Positions 44,145 to 53,272 of a stretch of DNA of 64,000 bases are shown in pieces. The stretch covers positions 806,986 through 870,985 of the forward strand of contig NZ_JARHUI010000001.1 of NCBI RefSeq assembly GCF_029222925.1, given 5' to 3'. Both the position numbers and the translations under genes were made by a program. The stretch is from Algoriphagus sp. CAU 1675 (GTDB lineage: Bacteria > Bacteroidota > Bacteroidia > Cytophagales > Cyclobacteriaceae). The notes under the pieces were generated by a model, which searched no databases, was not told the DNA's origin, and worked only from the letters and a program-made list of their open reading frames with translations. How positions within the stretch are numbered: position 1 is the stretch's first letter; each line of letters begins with the position of its first letter.

Positions 44145-46308
44145 GGTCTGCAAATTCCAAATCGATTGTTCTTCGGTCAATATCAGTATTAACTACTCTG
44201 ACCATTACTTTGTCACCCAAAGTGATCATTTTTTTTGTTCTCACCCCAATGAGACGCATGTTTTTCTGATCGAAATCGTAATAGTCATCGTCCATGTCCT
44301 GGATTCGAATCATGCCCTCGCATTTGGTTTCAGTGATTTCCACAAAAACTCCCCATTCGGTAATACCGGAAATGATTCCATCATAATCCTTTTCTTCCGC
44401 CAGGGACATATATTCCACCTGCTTGTATTTGATAGAGGCCCGTTCGGCATCTGCTGCTCTTTTTTCACGTTCGGAGGAATGGACACACTTTTGTTCCCAG
44501 CTTTCGGGATCTGGAGATTTACCTCCCTCAAGGTAGTGTTCCAGCAGACGGTGCACCATCATGTCAGGATATCGGCGGATAGGAGAAGTGAAATGAGTAT
44601 AATGGGCAAATGCCAAACCAAAATGTCCTTTTGGTTCTGTGGTGTATTTGGCTTTTGCCATGCTTCGGATTGCAAGTTGCTCTAGGACATTTTGCTCGGG
44701 TTTTCCCTGGATCTCATCCATGAGTTTGTTGAGAGCTGAGGAAATTTTGCCCTCTGATTCCACTTGGACCGCATGTCCAAATCTTTTGGCAAATGAGGAG
44801 AAAATCTCAAGCCTTTCCAGATCCGGGGAATCGTGGGTCCTGTAAACAAATGTGTCAGCTCCCTTTCGTTTTTTGAAGATAAACTCTGCCACATATTTGT
44901 TGGCGAGAAGCATAAATTCCTCAATCAGTTTGTGAATATCCTTTCGCTCTTTGACCATAAGGCCGAGTGGAGTTCCTTTTTCGTCCAGCTTGAATTTTAC
45001 TTCCACTGTCTCAAAATTCACCGCACCATGGTCAAATCGCTGTTTGCGGACCTTTTTGGCCAGTTCATTGAGCAGGCTCAGTTCTTCAAAGAAATCTCCG
45101 CTTTGCTGGTCAATATTTTCCTGGGCTTCCTCGTAGGAAAACCTCCGGTCCGAGTGGATGACTGTTCTTCCGATCCAATGATTGACCACTTTTGCATTTT
45201 TGTCCATTTCAAACACACAGGCAAAAGTCAATTTGTCTTCTTTGGGGCGAAGAGAGCAAAGACCGTTGCTCAGTCGCTCGGGGAGCATAGGAATCGTCCT
45301 ATCCACCAAATAAACCGAGGTTGCTCGGTTGTATGCTTCTCTTTCCAGTGCAGTTTTAGGTTTGACATAATGCGTCACATCGGCAATGTGTACGCCTATT
45401 TCTAGGTTGCCGTTTTCCAATTGCCTGTAAGAAATGGCATCGTCAAAGTCCTTTGCGTCAACTGGGTCAATTGTGAACGTGGTTACATCTCTGAAATCCT
45501 TGCGTGAATTAATTTCCTTGGCTGTGATCTTATCAGAAATGGAATTGGCCTCTGAATCGGCTTCTTTAGGGTATTCAAATGGAAGCCCAAATTCCGCCAT
45601 GATGGAATGGATCTCCACTTCATGCACACCAGCTTTACCCAATACCCGGATTACTTTTCCAGTTGGATTTTTGTCATTTTCCCTCCATTCGGTCAGTTTG
45701 ACAATGACCTTTTCGTTATGTTGCGCACCTAATAGGTCTCCTCTGTGCACAAAAATGTCTTTGTGCATTTTTTTGAAATCAGGGACTACAAAAGCAAAAC
45801 GGGGAGATATTTCTACTCTTCCCACAAATTCATCTCTGCAGCGCTCGATAATCTCCAGAACCCGGCCTTCGGTCCGGCCAGTTTTTCCTTTTACAGGGTA
45901 TATCATGACCCGGACTTTATCTCCGTCCAAGGCTTGCTTGAGGTCTGCCTCTTTGACCATGATGTCTTCCTCGCAAGCTTCCGGATCATCTGGGACTACA
46001 AATGCAAAGCGGGGATTGACATAGTCAACCACTCCTGTGATAAATCCCGGCTCTTTTGTTGAGGAGAAATAATTTCTCGGGGACTTGGATACAGCACCTG
46101 AATCCAAGAGCTTGAAAAGAATGGGTTCCACAGCTCCTTTGCTGAGTGAATCTCTGATTTCAAGCTTTTTTATAATTTGTTTGGCATTGAATTCCTTACC
46201 GTAGTTTGAATCTAAAAAGGAAAGGATTTTGCGGGCAAGACTTGCGGAATCGTTGGTTTTGCCCTTGGTATGCTTAGGTGATTTTTTCTTATTTGGTTTT
46301 CTTCCCAT
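44107..46308 (-). CDS. rnr: Ribonuclease R
   Basis: A 733-residue 3'-5' exoribonuclease. Order: basic N-terminus (GRKPNKKKSPKHTKGK), winged-helix and cold-shock domains (two copies of the RFAFVVPD stretch near residues 75 and 168), the RNB catalytic domain with TIDPVDAKDFDDAISY near residue 280, and a C-terminal S1 domain (DGIISGITEWGVFVEI). It degrades structured RNA and assists rRNA quality control. It overlaps the prenyl synthase start by 38 bases. Confidence 0.96.
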   Translation of the reverse strand: MGRKPNKKKSPKHTKGKTNDSASLARKILSFLDSNYGKEFNAKQIIKKLEIRDSLSKGAVEPILFKLLDSGAVSKSPRNYFSSTKEPGFITGVVDYVNPRFAFVVPDDPEACEEDIMVKEADLKQALDGDKVRVMIYPVKGKTGRTEGRVLEIIERCRDEFVGRVEISPRFAFVVPDFKKMHKDIFVHRGDLLGAQHNEKVIVKLTEWRENDKNPTGKVIRVLGKAGVHEVEIHSIMAEFGLPFEYPKEADSEANSISDKITAKEINSRKDFRDVTTFTIDPVDAKDFDDAISYRQLENGNLEIGVHIADVTHYVKPKTALEREAYNRATSVYLVDRTIPMLPERLSNGLCSLRPKEDKLTFACVFEMDKNAKVVNHWIGRTVIHSDRRFSYEEAQENIDQQSGDFFEELSLLNELAKKVRKQRFDHGAVNFETVEVKFKLDEKGTPLGLMVKERKDIHKLIEEFMLLANKYVAEFIFKKRKGADTFVYRTHDSPDLERLEIFSSFAKRFGHAVQVESEGKISSALNKLMDEIQGKPEQNVLEQLAIRSMAKAKYTTEPKGHFGLAFAHYTHFTSPIRRYPDMMVHRLLEHYLEGGKSPDPESWEQKCVHSSEREKRAADAERASIKYKQVEYMSLAEEKDYDGIISGITEWGVFVEITETKCEGMIRIQDMDDDYYDFDQKNMRLIGVRTKKMITLGDKVMVRVVNTDIDRRTIDLEFADHEGKKPRSRSFR

Positions 46309-46362
46309 GATTTGGGGTTTTGATTAGGGTTAAGGTAAAAAGATTTAAGCCCCTACGCTCAA

Positions 46363-47112
46363 TTATTTTTTGGGTTCTTTTTTTGAATCCTCCAGACGCA
46401 ATATCTCTATTTCCAATTCATCCAGCTGGGGATGCATGGCTAAATAGACTCTTGCGGTTACTTCAACATCTTTCAGGCAGTACTTTTTGATTTTTTCAAG
46501 GTCGTTTTCAAGATGAAAAGCCGCATTGACCTGAGATCCATCCAAGGAGTCTTTGGAAGAAGGGATCCCAAAAACCGAGGCGAGTAATTCCAGTCGGGTG
46601 TAGTGTTTGTAGTCGCCAAATTTCCAAAGTTCCATGGTGTCCAGATGACGGACTTCCCAGGGTTTTTTACCTGCGATTTGTAAGGGTTCGGGTAGGGGAA
46701 TTCCTTGGATCAGCATTCTCCGGCACAGGTAAGGGAAGTCGAATTCTTTCCCATTGTGTGCACAAAGGTTCCACTTTTTCTTCTCCAATAATCCAGAAAA
46801 GGCCAAAAGAAGTTCCCTTTCGTCAGGATCAGAAAAAACTTTGGAACGAAATGTCAGCTGCTTATCCTTCTTTTTCCATTGGAAATAACCTACTCCCACG
46901 CAGATCACCTGTCCGAATTCCGCATGGATTCCTGCCCGGTCAAAAAACAGGGATCCAGGCTCATGGTTACCCTGCTCAGACTGTATGAGTCTTTCCTTTT
47001 TAATCCACTCTTCCTGAAGCCTTGGATGGAGGTCTTCAAACTTCTGCGTCAACGAAGCGGTCTCTATATCCAAAAAAAGGATGTCTCCTATTTGATCGAA
47101 AAAATTTGCCAT
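46363..47112 (-). CDS. 3'-5' exonuclease of the DEDD (PolB-like) superfamily
   Basis: A 249-residue RNase H-fold exonuclease. Exo I is ILFLDIETA (D and E), Exo II is AHNGKEFDFPYLCRRML, and Exo III is YCLKDVEVTARVY. All metal-binding acids are present. ATG 47112 is chosen (MANFFDQIGD); a TTG 12 bases earlier would overlap the upstream stop region. It is a stand-alone proofreading-type nuclease without a polymerase domain, and its biological substrate is unknown. It lies in a strand run with lipB and a small unknown gene. Confidence 0.87.
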   Translation of the reverse strand: MANFFDQIGDILFLDIETASLTQKFEDLHPRLQEEWIKKERLIQSEQGNHEPGSLFFDRAGIHAEFGQVICVGVGYFQWKKKDKQLTFRSKVFSDPDERELLLAFSGLLEKKKWNLCAHNGKEFDFPYLCRRMLIQGIPLPEPLQIAGKKPWEVRHLDTMELWKFGDYKHYTRLELLASVFGIPSSKDSLDGSQVNAAFHLENDLEKIKKYCLKDVEVTARVYLAMHPQLDELEIEILRLEDSKKEPKK

Positions 47113-47124
47113 TTTGCTTGTCAA

Positions 47125-47526
47125 TCAACTGTGTAAAACGCCTTCCAGCCCCAACTCGGGGATCATTTGTCGGAAGGAGGCATCAAAACTGCCCGGTGTA
47201 AAGATAAACTTTTTGTCAAAAATCTGATCCACAATATAATAGCTCACCCAAAATTCATTGGTTAGCGCAAAAACAGCTGGGTCAATCGGTTCAATTTTAG
47301 CTACACATTGAGGGCCAAGCTCCTGGATCATGTGCCTGAGAGTGGAGGTTTTGCGCATTTCTCCCTCAATTTCACCGTAGCCTTTGGAGGTAATCATGAC
47401 CGTATTTAATTCAACCAGATTGAAATTGATGATGTAAACGGCCCATTCTGCACCTGCAGGGGTTTCCTCTTTTGCTATGGCAAGTTTTACACCGGTTACC
47501 GGTGAGAAGTCAATATCTTTCTTCAT
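47125..47526 (-). CDS. Conserved-looking small protein of unknown function
   Basis: A 133-residue cytoplasmic protein with no recognised domain. The composition is that of a normal globular protein, with alternating hydrophobic strands (WAVYIINFNLVELNTVMIT, FWVSYYIVDQIFDKKFIF) and one helix (TSTLRHMIQELG). It lies tightly between lipB (1-base gap) and the exonuclease gene (12-base gap to its ATG), so it is surely expressed with them. No motif links it to lipoylation. Confidence 0.75.
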   Translation of the reverse strand: MKKDIDFSPVTGVKLAIAKEETPAGAEWAVYIINFNLVELNTVMITSKGYGEIEGEMRKTSTLRHMIQELGPQCVAKIEPIDPAVFALTNEFWVSYYIVDQIFDKKFIFTPGSFDASFRQMIPELGLEGVLHS

Positions 47527-47527
47527 T

Positions 47528-48244
47528 TTAATTTAGTTCCATTTCGAAAAGCTCCACGAGATGTCTTTTCACTTTTTCCTTCACTTCTTCCATATCCACT
47601 GGGTGACCTAATTCAAGATGTAGAGAGGTTACGGCCTTGTCGTCAATTCCGCAAGGAATGATATTTCCGAAATAATTTAGGTCTGCGTTGATGTTGAATG
47701 CAAATCCATGCATGGTCACCCACCTGCTGGATTTTACGCCCATTGCACAGATTTTCCGTGGATTGATCTGGTTGACTGCATCTAGCCACACTCCGGTCAG
47801 TCCATCGATTCTTCCTGCTTCAATTCCGTATTCGGCCAAAGTCAGAATGATGGCTTCTTCCAATAAACGAAGGTATTTGTGTATATCGGTAAAGAAATTG
47901 TCCAAATCCAAGAGTGGGTATCCTACAAGTTGGCCTGGACCATGGTAAGTGATGTCACCGCCTCGGTTGATTTTGTAGAATGTGGCTTCTTTTGATTTTA
48001 GCCCTTCTTCATCGAGTAGGAGATTTTCTTCTTTACCGCTTTTTCCAAGGGTATAAACATGGGGATGCTCCACGAACAGCAGATAATTGGGTGTTGGGAG
48101 CTGTTCGTCCTTGGGTAGATTCCGGTTTTTGATTTTTAAAGCTACGGTTTCCCCGAAAAGGTTTTCCTGATAGTCCCAGGCCTGCTGGTAATCCATCAAG
48201 CCGAGGTCTCGGAATTCTACCTTTTTATTGATAATTTCATTCAT
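47528..48244 (-). CDS. lipB: Octanoyl-[acyl-carrier-protein]:protein N-octanoyltransferase
   Basis: A 238-residue enzyme that starts lipoate assembly by moving an octanoyl group from ACP to lipoyl domains. INRGGDITYHGPGQLVGYPLL is the substrate-binding signature, GVKSSRWVTMHGFAFN has the catalytic lysine, and IPCGIDDKAVTSL has the catalytic cysteine. Lipoyl domains occur in the glycine cleavage H protein, which works with the GcvP encoded at 31-34 kb. Confidence 0.95.
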   Translation of the reverse strand: MNEIINKKVEFRDLGLMDYQQAWDYQENLFGETVALKIKNRNLPKDEQLPTPNYLLFVEHPHVYTLGKSGKEENLLLDEEGLKSKEATFYKINRGGDITYHGPGQLVGYPLLDLDNFFTDIHKYLRLLEEAIILTLAEYGIEAGRIDGLTGVWLDAVNQINPRKICAMGVKSSRWVTMHGFAFNINADLNYFGNIIPCGIDDKAVTSLHLELGHPVDMEEVKEKVKRHLVELFEMELN

Positions 48245-48332
48245 CTGCTTTCCTTCTGTAAAGGGATACTTTTCAACTTATAAGAGACTGAAATCGTTCT
48301 TTTGATTTTTCAAAATTAAGCAATTATCCAAG

Positions 48333-48689
48333 ATGGCTGAACATAATGATTCTGGACGCAAGGCTGAAACTTTGGCAGCCGAATGGCTGCAGGGAAAAGG
48401 CTATGAACTGATCGCTCAAAATTATCGATACAAACACGCGGAAATTGACCTGATCCTGAAGCATAAAGGCTTATTGGTATTTGTGGAGGTCAAATTCCGC
48501 TCTGGAACCGGTTTTGGTTATGCGGAGGAATTTGTGGACTATGCCAAAAAGAAACTTCTGGTGAAAGCTGCCGACCAATACATTTATGAAACTGATTGGC
48601 ATAATGACATCCGTTTTGATATCGTTGGCGTTTATAAGGATAGGTCTGGAACCATCAATTTCAGGCATTTTGAAGATGCGTTTTACTGA
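48333..48689 (+). CDS. YraN family (UPF0102) endonuclease-like protein
   Basis: A 118-residue protein with a restriction-endonuclease-like fold. It has the start GRKAETLAAEWLQGKGYELIAQNYR, the metal-site motif AEIDLILKHKGLLVFVEVKFR (D, E-x-K), and the ending RFDIVGVYKDRSG. Its role is not established; homologues often sit near rnhB or replication genes. Here it diverges from lipB and is followed after 20 bases by the SYLF gene. Confidence 0.9.
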   Translation: MAEHNDSGRKAETLAAEWLQGKGYELIAQNYRYKHAEIDLILKHKGLLVFVEVKFRSGTGFGYAEEFVDYAKKKLLVKAADQYIYETDWHNDIRFDIVGVYKDRSGTINFRHFEDAFY

Positions 48690-48709
48690 AAAATTTAAAT
48701 CAATTCATT

Positions 48710-49237
48710 ATGAAAAAGTTAACATTCACCCTGCTTGCTTTTCTACTTGTAGTTGGAGCTTATGCACAGAGGGATCAAAAAGACCAAAAAATCATTGAGG
48801 ATTCCATGGAAGCAAAATCGGACTTTCTCAAGGATGATCCGGATTTGGCTTCATGGTTTAGTTCTTCATATGGCTACATTATTCTTCCCAATGTTGGGAA
48901 AGGAGGTCTGGGGGTTGGCGGAGCTTCTGGAAACGGTGTAGCCTTTGAGCAGGGTTCAAGGATCGGTTTTGCCAGAATGACCCAAGTCACCATTGGTTTT
49001 CAAGCGGGAGGGCAGGCCTACAGCGAGGTGGTCTTCTTTGAAGACAAGGAGGCATTTGACAGATTCAAGTCCAACAAGATTGAAATGTCCGCTCAGGTTT
49101 CTGCAGTCGCCGCTGCCTCAGGAGCTTCTTTGAATGCCAAGTATGTGGATGGGGTAGCCGTGTTTACCCGAACCAAAGGAGGGCTGATGTATGAGGCCTC
49201 AGTAGGAGGACAGCAGTTCAGGTTCCGTAAGGATTAA
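48710..49237 (+). CDS. Secreted SYLF (Ysc84) domain lipid-binding protein
   Basis: A 175-residue exported protein: signal peptide MKKLTFTLLAFLLVVGAYA, then a single SYLF domain. SSSYGYIILPNVGKGGLGVGG is the SYLF signature, and FARMTQVTIGFQAGGQAYSE and YVDGVAVFTRTKGGLMYEAS follow. Eukaryotic members bind phosphoinositides; bacterial ones are presumed periplasmic lipid binders. Its 3' end overlaps the end of the convergent gene by 4 bases. Confidence 0.88.
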   Translation: MKKLTFTLLAFLLVVGAYAQRDQKDQKIIEDSMEAKSDFLKDDPDLASWFSSSYGYIILPNVGKGGLGVGGASGNGVAFEQGSRIGFARMTQVTIGFQAGGQAYSEVVFFEDKEAFDRFKSNKIEMSAQVSAVAAASGASLNAKYVDGVAVFTRTKGGLMYEASVGGQQFRFRKD

Positions 49238-50094
49238 TTTGAATCCCTTCGGTAAATCAAGTTTCCGTCCTTGTCCCATTCTGCACGGATATAAGGGCGG
49301 AAATTTTCTTGATAGGGCTCTTCAGGATATTGGATTTCCCGCTTTCTTATTGCCTGTGTGTTATTTGTGTCCCAGTATTCAGTCCAAAGGCCGACTTTTT
49401 GTCCATATCTATACTCTCCAGTGACAGCGATTTGCCGGTCTTCATAGAAGTAAAAAAAGTTTCCTTCCTCTAGGCCATATTGTACCGGAATTATTTTTTC
49501 GATTGTATTGGTACTTCTGTTGTAATAGGAAATTTTGGATTCCCTTGGCCATCCTTCCTGAAAGTGGTTTTTATCCTGAAGTACATTTTTTCCATCAAAA
49601 AGCATCCAGGTTTTATGTTTCATTCCATAGTAGAACATCCCGCTTTCTACCACTACCTCATTTATTTGTCGCTCATAAGGGCCATGAAGGAGGTATCCGC
49701 TTCCGGGAACAAATCCCTCGGTTCTGATTTGCTTTTCCCGTGGGTCAAACCAATAAATGTCCCGGATATAAGGGTCCGGCTTGCGCTCTGCATCTGTGAA
49801 GTTGAAAAGCTCCACAATTTCTTGCCCCCTTAATTCTTTTCTGAGGTATCCTCTTTGGGTTTTGATCCCAAACCAGATGTTTTTGCGCTCTTTTTTCTTT
49901 TTTTCTTTTTTTTCTTCCTTTTCGGAGGTGTCGTCAAAAAGGAGCAAGGGCATAGTGGTTGGAAGAAGACTGTTGCTGACTACTCCGCTTGAATCAGGGT
50001 CTGTTTTTTGGGATTCGGATTTGGATTCCTTTTGCCCATAGGAGAGAGGGCTAATCAAAACCAGGAAAAGGACGACTAAACAGATGCGCTTCAT
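49234..50094 (-). CDS. Exported MORN/YwqK-like protein of unknown function
   Basis: A 286-residue protein with a signal peptide (MKRICLVVLFLVLISPLSYG). It then has a low-complexity lysine/glutamate stretch (EKEEKKEKKKKERK, residues ~58-71). A repeating pattern of short strands follows: LLHGPYERQINEVVVESGMF, GMKHKTWMLFDG and GEYRYGQKVGLWTEYWD. The G-x-x-x-G-x-W pattern is that of MORN-like repeats found in YwqK-type proteins, and toxin-antitoxin annotation of such proteins is unreliable. No partner toxin is adjacent. Confidence 0.65.
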   Translation of the reverse strand: MKRICLVVLFLVLISPLSYGQKESKSESQKTDPDSSGVVSNSLLPTTMPLLLFDDTSEKEEKKEKKKKERKNIWFGIKTQRGYLRKELRGQEIVELFNFTDAERKPDPYIRDIYWFDPREKQIRTEGFVPGSGYLLHGPYERQINEVVVESGMFYYGMKHKTWMLFDGKNVLQDKNHFQEGWPRESKISYYNRSTNTIEKIIPVQYGLEEGNFFYFYEDRQIAVTGEYRYGQKVGLWTEYWDTNNTQAIRKREIQYPEEPYQENFRPYIRAEWDKDGNLIYRRDSN

Positions 50095-50164
50095 ATAGAA
50101 AAAAAACGAATATTATCTCGGTGTATTTTATTCAAAAATAACATTTCAGCATCAAATCCTCTTG

Positions 50165-50199
50165 TTTGTTTATAATTTATAATCTTCTGCCTATTTTTG
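50165..50199 (+). promoter_or_regulatory. Promoter of the aminotransferase gene
   Basis: TTTG at 50165-50168, a 23-base spacer, then TATTTTTG at 50192-50199. It is at the long end of accepted spacing. The leader would be about 22 bases to ATG 50228. Confidence 0.5.
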
Positions 50200-50227
50200 A
50201 GAAATTTGTAAAAAAACCGAAGAAAAA

Positions 50228-51430
50228 ATGAATTCTATTCTATCAGATCGCATCTTGAATATGGAGGAGTCAGCTACACTGGCAATGGCAAAAAAAGCCA
50301 GAGAGCTGAAATCTCAAGGAATTGACATCATTGGGCTGAGCCTTGGTGAGCCAGATTTCAAAACTCCCAAACATATTCAGGAAGCTGCAAAAGCTGCTAT
50401 AGATGAGGGGAAATATTTTGCTTACCCACCAGTGGCAGGATATCAGGATCTGAGAGAGGCGATTGCGAAAAAACTTCGTGAAGAAAATAATATCAGCCAG
50501 GCAAAGGCCGAAAACATTGTGGTTTCTACAGGAGCCAAGCATTCCATTGCCAATGTGTTCATGTGTATGATCAATGAAGGCGATGAAGTAGTGATTTTCT
50601 CCCCATATTGGGTGAGTTATGCCGAAATTATCAAATTGGCTGGCGGTGTTCCTGTATTGATTGAGGGAACTCTTGAAAACAATTTTAAAGCTACCGCACA
50701 GCAGTTGGAGCAAGCGCTGACTCCAAAGACAAAAGCTATTATTTATTCTTCACCTTGTAATCCAACAGGATCTGTATTCAGTAAAGAGGAGTTGACAGCT
50801 ATTGCTGATGTTGTTAAAAAGCATGAAAACCTGATGGTGGTGGCCGATGAAATCTATGAACTCATCAATTTCACAGGAAAGAACTTCAGTATCGCTTCTC
50901 TTCCGGGAATGTTTGAGAGAACGATCACCGTAAATGGATTCTCCAAAGGATATGCAATGACGGGCTGGAGAGTGGGATATATCTGCGCTCCTCTTGAGGT
51001 TGCCAAAGCAGTGGAAAAAATGCAGGGGCAGTTTACTTCTGGTGGTACTGGGATTGCCATGAGGGCAGCTCTAGAAGCTATTTCCGGAGATCAGACGCCT
51101 TCCAAAGAAATGGCAGATGCTTATTTCAAAAGAAGACAGATCGTATTGGACTTGCTTCAGGAAATTCCGGGAATCAAAACCCATGTTCCTGAGGGAGCTT
51201 TCTACTTTTTCCCTGATGTGACTGCATTTTTTGGTAAGTCTGCCCACGGACATACCGTCAAAAATGCGGATGATCTTTGCCTGTACCTTTTGGATGTTGC
51301 CCATGTCTCATTGGTGACGGGTAGTGCCTTTGGTGCTCCTAACTGTGTGAGATTGTCTTATGCAGCTTCAGAGGAGGATTTGAAAGAGGCTTTGAAACGA
51401 ATGAAGAAAGCACTAAGCGAATTAGCTTAG
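50228..51430 (+). CDS. PLP-dependent aminotransferase, aspartate aminotransferase type
   Basis: A 400-residue class I aminotransferase of the subgroup Ib aspartate/prephenate type. Motifs: GLSLGEPDFKTPKHI, YSSPCNPTGSVFS, the PLP Asp/Tyr region VVADEIYELI, and the Schiff-base lysine in TVNGFSKGYAMTGWRVGY. C-terminal RLSYAAS carries the carboxylate-binding arginine. It likely interconverts aspartate and oxaloacetate, feeding the aspartate family made by lysC and thrABC; the exact substrate range is not decidable. Confidence 0.92.
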   Translation: MNSILSDRILNMEESATLAMAKKARELKSQGIDIIGLSLGEPDFKTPKHIQEAAKAAIDEGKYFAYPPVAGYQDLREAIAKKLREENNISQAKAENIVVSTGAKHSIANVFMCMINEGDEVVIFSPYWVSYAEIIKLAGGVPVLIEGTLENNFKATAQQLEQALTPKTKAIIYSSPCNPTGSVFSKEELTAIADVVKKHENLMVVADEIYELINFTGKNFSIASLPGMFERTITVNGFSKGYAMTGWRVGYICAPLEVAKAVEKMQGQFTSGGTGIAMRAALEAISGDQTPSKEMADAYFKRRQIVLDLLQEIPGIKTHVPEGAFYFFPDVTAFFGKSAHGHTVKNADDLCLYLLDVAHVSLVTGSAFGAPNCVRLSYAASEEDLKEALKRMKKALSELA

Positions 51431-51442
51431 GCGAGAATAATC

Positions 51443-51473
51443 TAACCCCGGTGAAAATCGGGGTTATTTTTTT
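51443..51473 (+). terminator. Terminator of the aminotransferase gene
   Basis: TAACCCCG / CGGGGTTA with loop GTGAAAAT followed by seven T. Confidence 0.92.
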
Positions 51474-51513
51474 GCCTTATGATAAAAACCTAATTTTGGG
51501 GAAATTATTCCAA

Positions 51514-52224
51514 ATGGCTGAAGTACTAGTAATCACCCCTGTCAAAAATTCCATTGAGACCACCCTGGATACAGCAAAGGCAATTGCTGCTTCAGATGTC
51601 CCTGTCAGGCATTTGATTTTTAATGATTTTAGTACCGAAGAGACCAAAGCTCAATTAGAGGAGCATAAGGACAAAATCGGCTACGGGCTTGTTCACTTGG
51701 AGGAAATCACGGATACTCCATCACCGAACTATAAGTTGGTTTTGCAAATGGCCCAAAAGGCCGCGTTGGAAAAAAATATTCCGCTTTTAGTAGTGGAATC
51801 AGATGTAGTAGTCAAACCAAATACAATCAGTCAACTTTTATCGCATCAAAAAAGCCATGGCAAACCTGGGTTGACCGGATCGGTCACCGTAGATGAAAAA
51901 GGACAGGTGAATTTTCCCTATTTGAAATTTAAACGAGTAAAGAAGGCAGAGATCGAAACCCAAAGAAGTCTCAGTTTTTGCTGTACTCTTTTTTCTTTGG
52001 AGTTTTTGAAAGCCTATGATTTTGCGGGATTGGATGATGCAAAGGATTGGTATGACACGTTCATTTCCAAAAAATCTCTGGATCTAGGATTCAAGAATTA
52101 TGTCTTGATGGATGCTCCGGTTTGGCATCGTCCACATGCAAGTCGGCCATGGAAACAACTCAAATATAGCAATCCTCTGAAATACTATTTTCTGAAATTC
52201 TGGAAGGGGCTGGATAAGATCTGA
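51514..52224 (+). CDS. Glycosyltransferase family 2-like protein
   Basis: A 236-residue GT-A protein. It begins MAEVLVITPVKNSIETTLDT; an in-frame extension upstream would run through the preceding terminator, so ATG 51514 is chosen. LLVVESDVVVKPNTI holds the metal-binding D-x-D-like position. The C-terminal half has KDWYDTFISKKSLDLGFKNY and ends with a basic HRPHASRPWKQLKY. Donor and acceptor are unknown. It converges on a second GT2 gene with adjacent stops. Confidence 0.82.
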   Translation: MAEVLVITPVKNSIETTLDTAKAIAASDVPVRHLIFNDFSTEETKAQLEEHKDKIGYGLVHLEEITDTPSPNYKLVLQMAQKAALEKNIPLLVVESDVVVKPNTISQLLSHQKSHGKPGLTGSVTVDEKGQVNFPYLKFKRVKKAEIETQRSLSFCCTLFSLEFLKAYDFAGLDDAKDWYDTFISKKSLDLGFKNYVLMDAPVWHRPHASRPWKQLKYSNPLKYYFLKFWKGLDKI

Positions 52225-53010
52225 TCACAACTTCCCCAAAAGCTTGAGGAGCATGTTGTAAGGCTTGGACCAAGTGCGCTGAAACCGAAGTGGCCCGTTC
52301 AGTTCCCTTTTGAAAAAATCAGCATGGTGCTGATTTAAATAAGCGATCCTCTCCCTTTTCTTCTCATTGCCACCGGTTTTTTTTCGTTTGCTTTCCGGAG
52401 TCAGTCTGTAGTAGAAACCAACAAAAGGAAGTCGATAGGCATCCCCACCATTTTTCAGCATCTTGATCCAGAACTCCCAATCTTCTCTGCCCATTTTCAT
52501 GTCTTCGGAAAAACCTCCGCAGCTTTCCCAGTCGGATTTTCTAAAAAGAGCGGACACAAAAATCATATTATCCCTGGCAAGTAGATTTCTGCTAAATGGC
52601 TTTAATTTCCAGGGCTTGGTGCCGTTTTGGTTAAATTTCACCGCTTCGCAATAGACGACCTTGTAGTTGGGGTTTTCTTCCAGTTGCTCTACAGCCTTTT
52701 CAATATACTCTGGGGCAATGAGGTCGTCTCCGTCAAGAGGGAGGATGTATTTTCCCTTGGCTTTTGAAATTCCTTTATTTCGTGCAGCCGTAACGCCTGA
52801 ATTTTCCTGATTAATGACTTGGACTTCAGGATATTTTTTGGAAAGAGCTTCAGCAATTTCTGCACTTTCGTCCGTTGACCCGTCGTTTACAATTAGGATT
52901 TCTAGAGGCCGATAGGTAGATCTTATGGCTGATTCAACAGTTTCGGTCAGGTATTTTGCCTGGTTGTAGCAGGGGGTGATTATGGAGACTAAAGGGCGCT
53001 TGTCAATCAT
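52225..53010 (-). CDS. Glycosyltransferase family 2
   Basis: A 261-residue classical GT2 enzyme: VSIITPCYNQAKYLTETVES at the N-terminus, ILIVNDGSTDES (nucleotide-binding Asp), AARNKGISKAKGKYILPLDGDD (the DxD), and GREDWEFWIKML, the usual ED-W acceptor-side block. It has no membrane segment, so it acts at the cytoplasmic face on a polysaccharide or lipid acceptor. Its stop abuts that of the convergent glycosyltransferase with no terminator between them. Confidence 0.9.
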   Translation of the reverse strand: MIDKRPLVSIITPCYNQAKYLTETVESAIRSTYRPLEILIVNDGSTDESAEIAEALSKKYPEVQVINQENSGVTAARNKGISKAKGKYILPLDGDDLIAPEYIEKAVEQLEENPNYKVVYCEAVKFNQNGTKPWKLKPFSRNLLARDNMIFVSALFRKSDWESCGGFSEDMKMGREDWEFWIKMLKNGGDAYRLPFVGFYYRLTPESKRKKTGGNEKKRERIAYLNQHHADFFKRELNGPLRFQRTWSKPYNMLLKLLGKL

Positions 53011-53241
53011 GATTCTATTGCGAAGTTAAAGTTTTTTTTGGTAGGGGAAATCCATGGAAAAGACACTATTGGAAATTAAGAATCAATACATTATGAATCA
53101 ATGGGTCAAAAAAATCCAAGTTATAATTTGAATAATTAAATGATTGTTCTAATTTAGTCCTGGTGATTAAACAACTTTTGTCTGAATTTCTTTTTGAAAA
53201 ACCGAGGATTTAAACATTCTCCTTTTTCTGATCAGTTTTCT

Positions 53242-53272
53242 AAAATCCGGGCTTTTATGCCCGGATTTTTTT
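53242..53272 (+). terminator. Intrinsic terminator in the leader of the DUF4421 gene
   Basis: A perfect 11-bp stem, AAAATCCGGGC / GCCCGGATTTT, with loop TTTTAT and a further run of T. It lies 30 bases before ATG 53302, with no supported plus-strand gene upstream. Confidence 0.8.

Noticed and set aside
45434..46024. Long plus-strand ORF (196 codons) opposite rnr
   Set aside because: It is fully antisense to the conserved rnr coding sequence, with shadow-like composition (Ser/Thr/Leu-rich).
49234..50094. YwqK-like antitoxin of a toxin-antitoxin pair
   Set aside because: The protein is exported and no toxin-like neighbour exists; only the MORN-like repeat pattern is supported.
53054..53131. 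25-codon plus-strand ORF upstream of the DUF4421 gene
   Set aside because: It is very short, AT-driven and has no upstream promoter match; it does not explain the terminator about 110 bases downstream.
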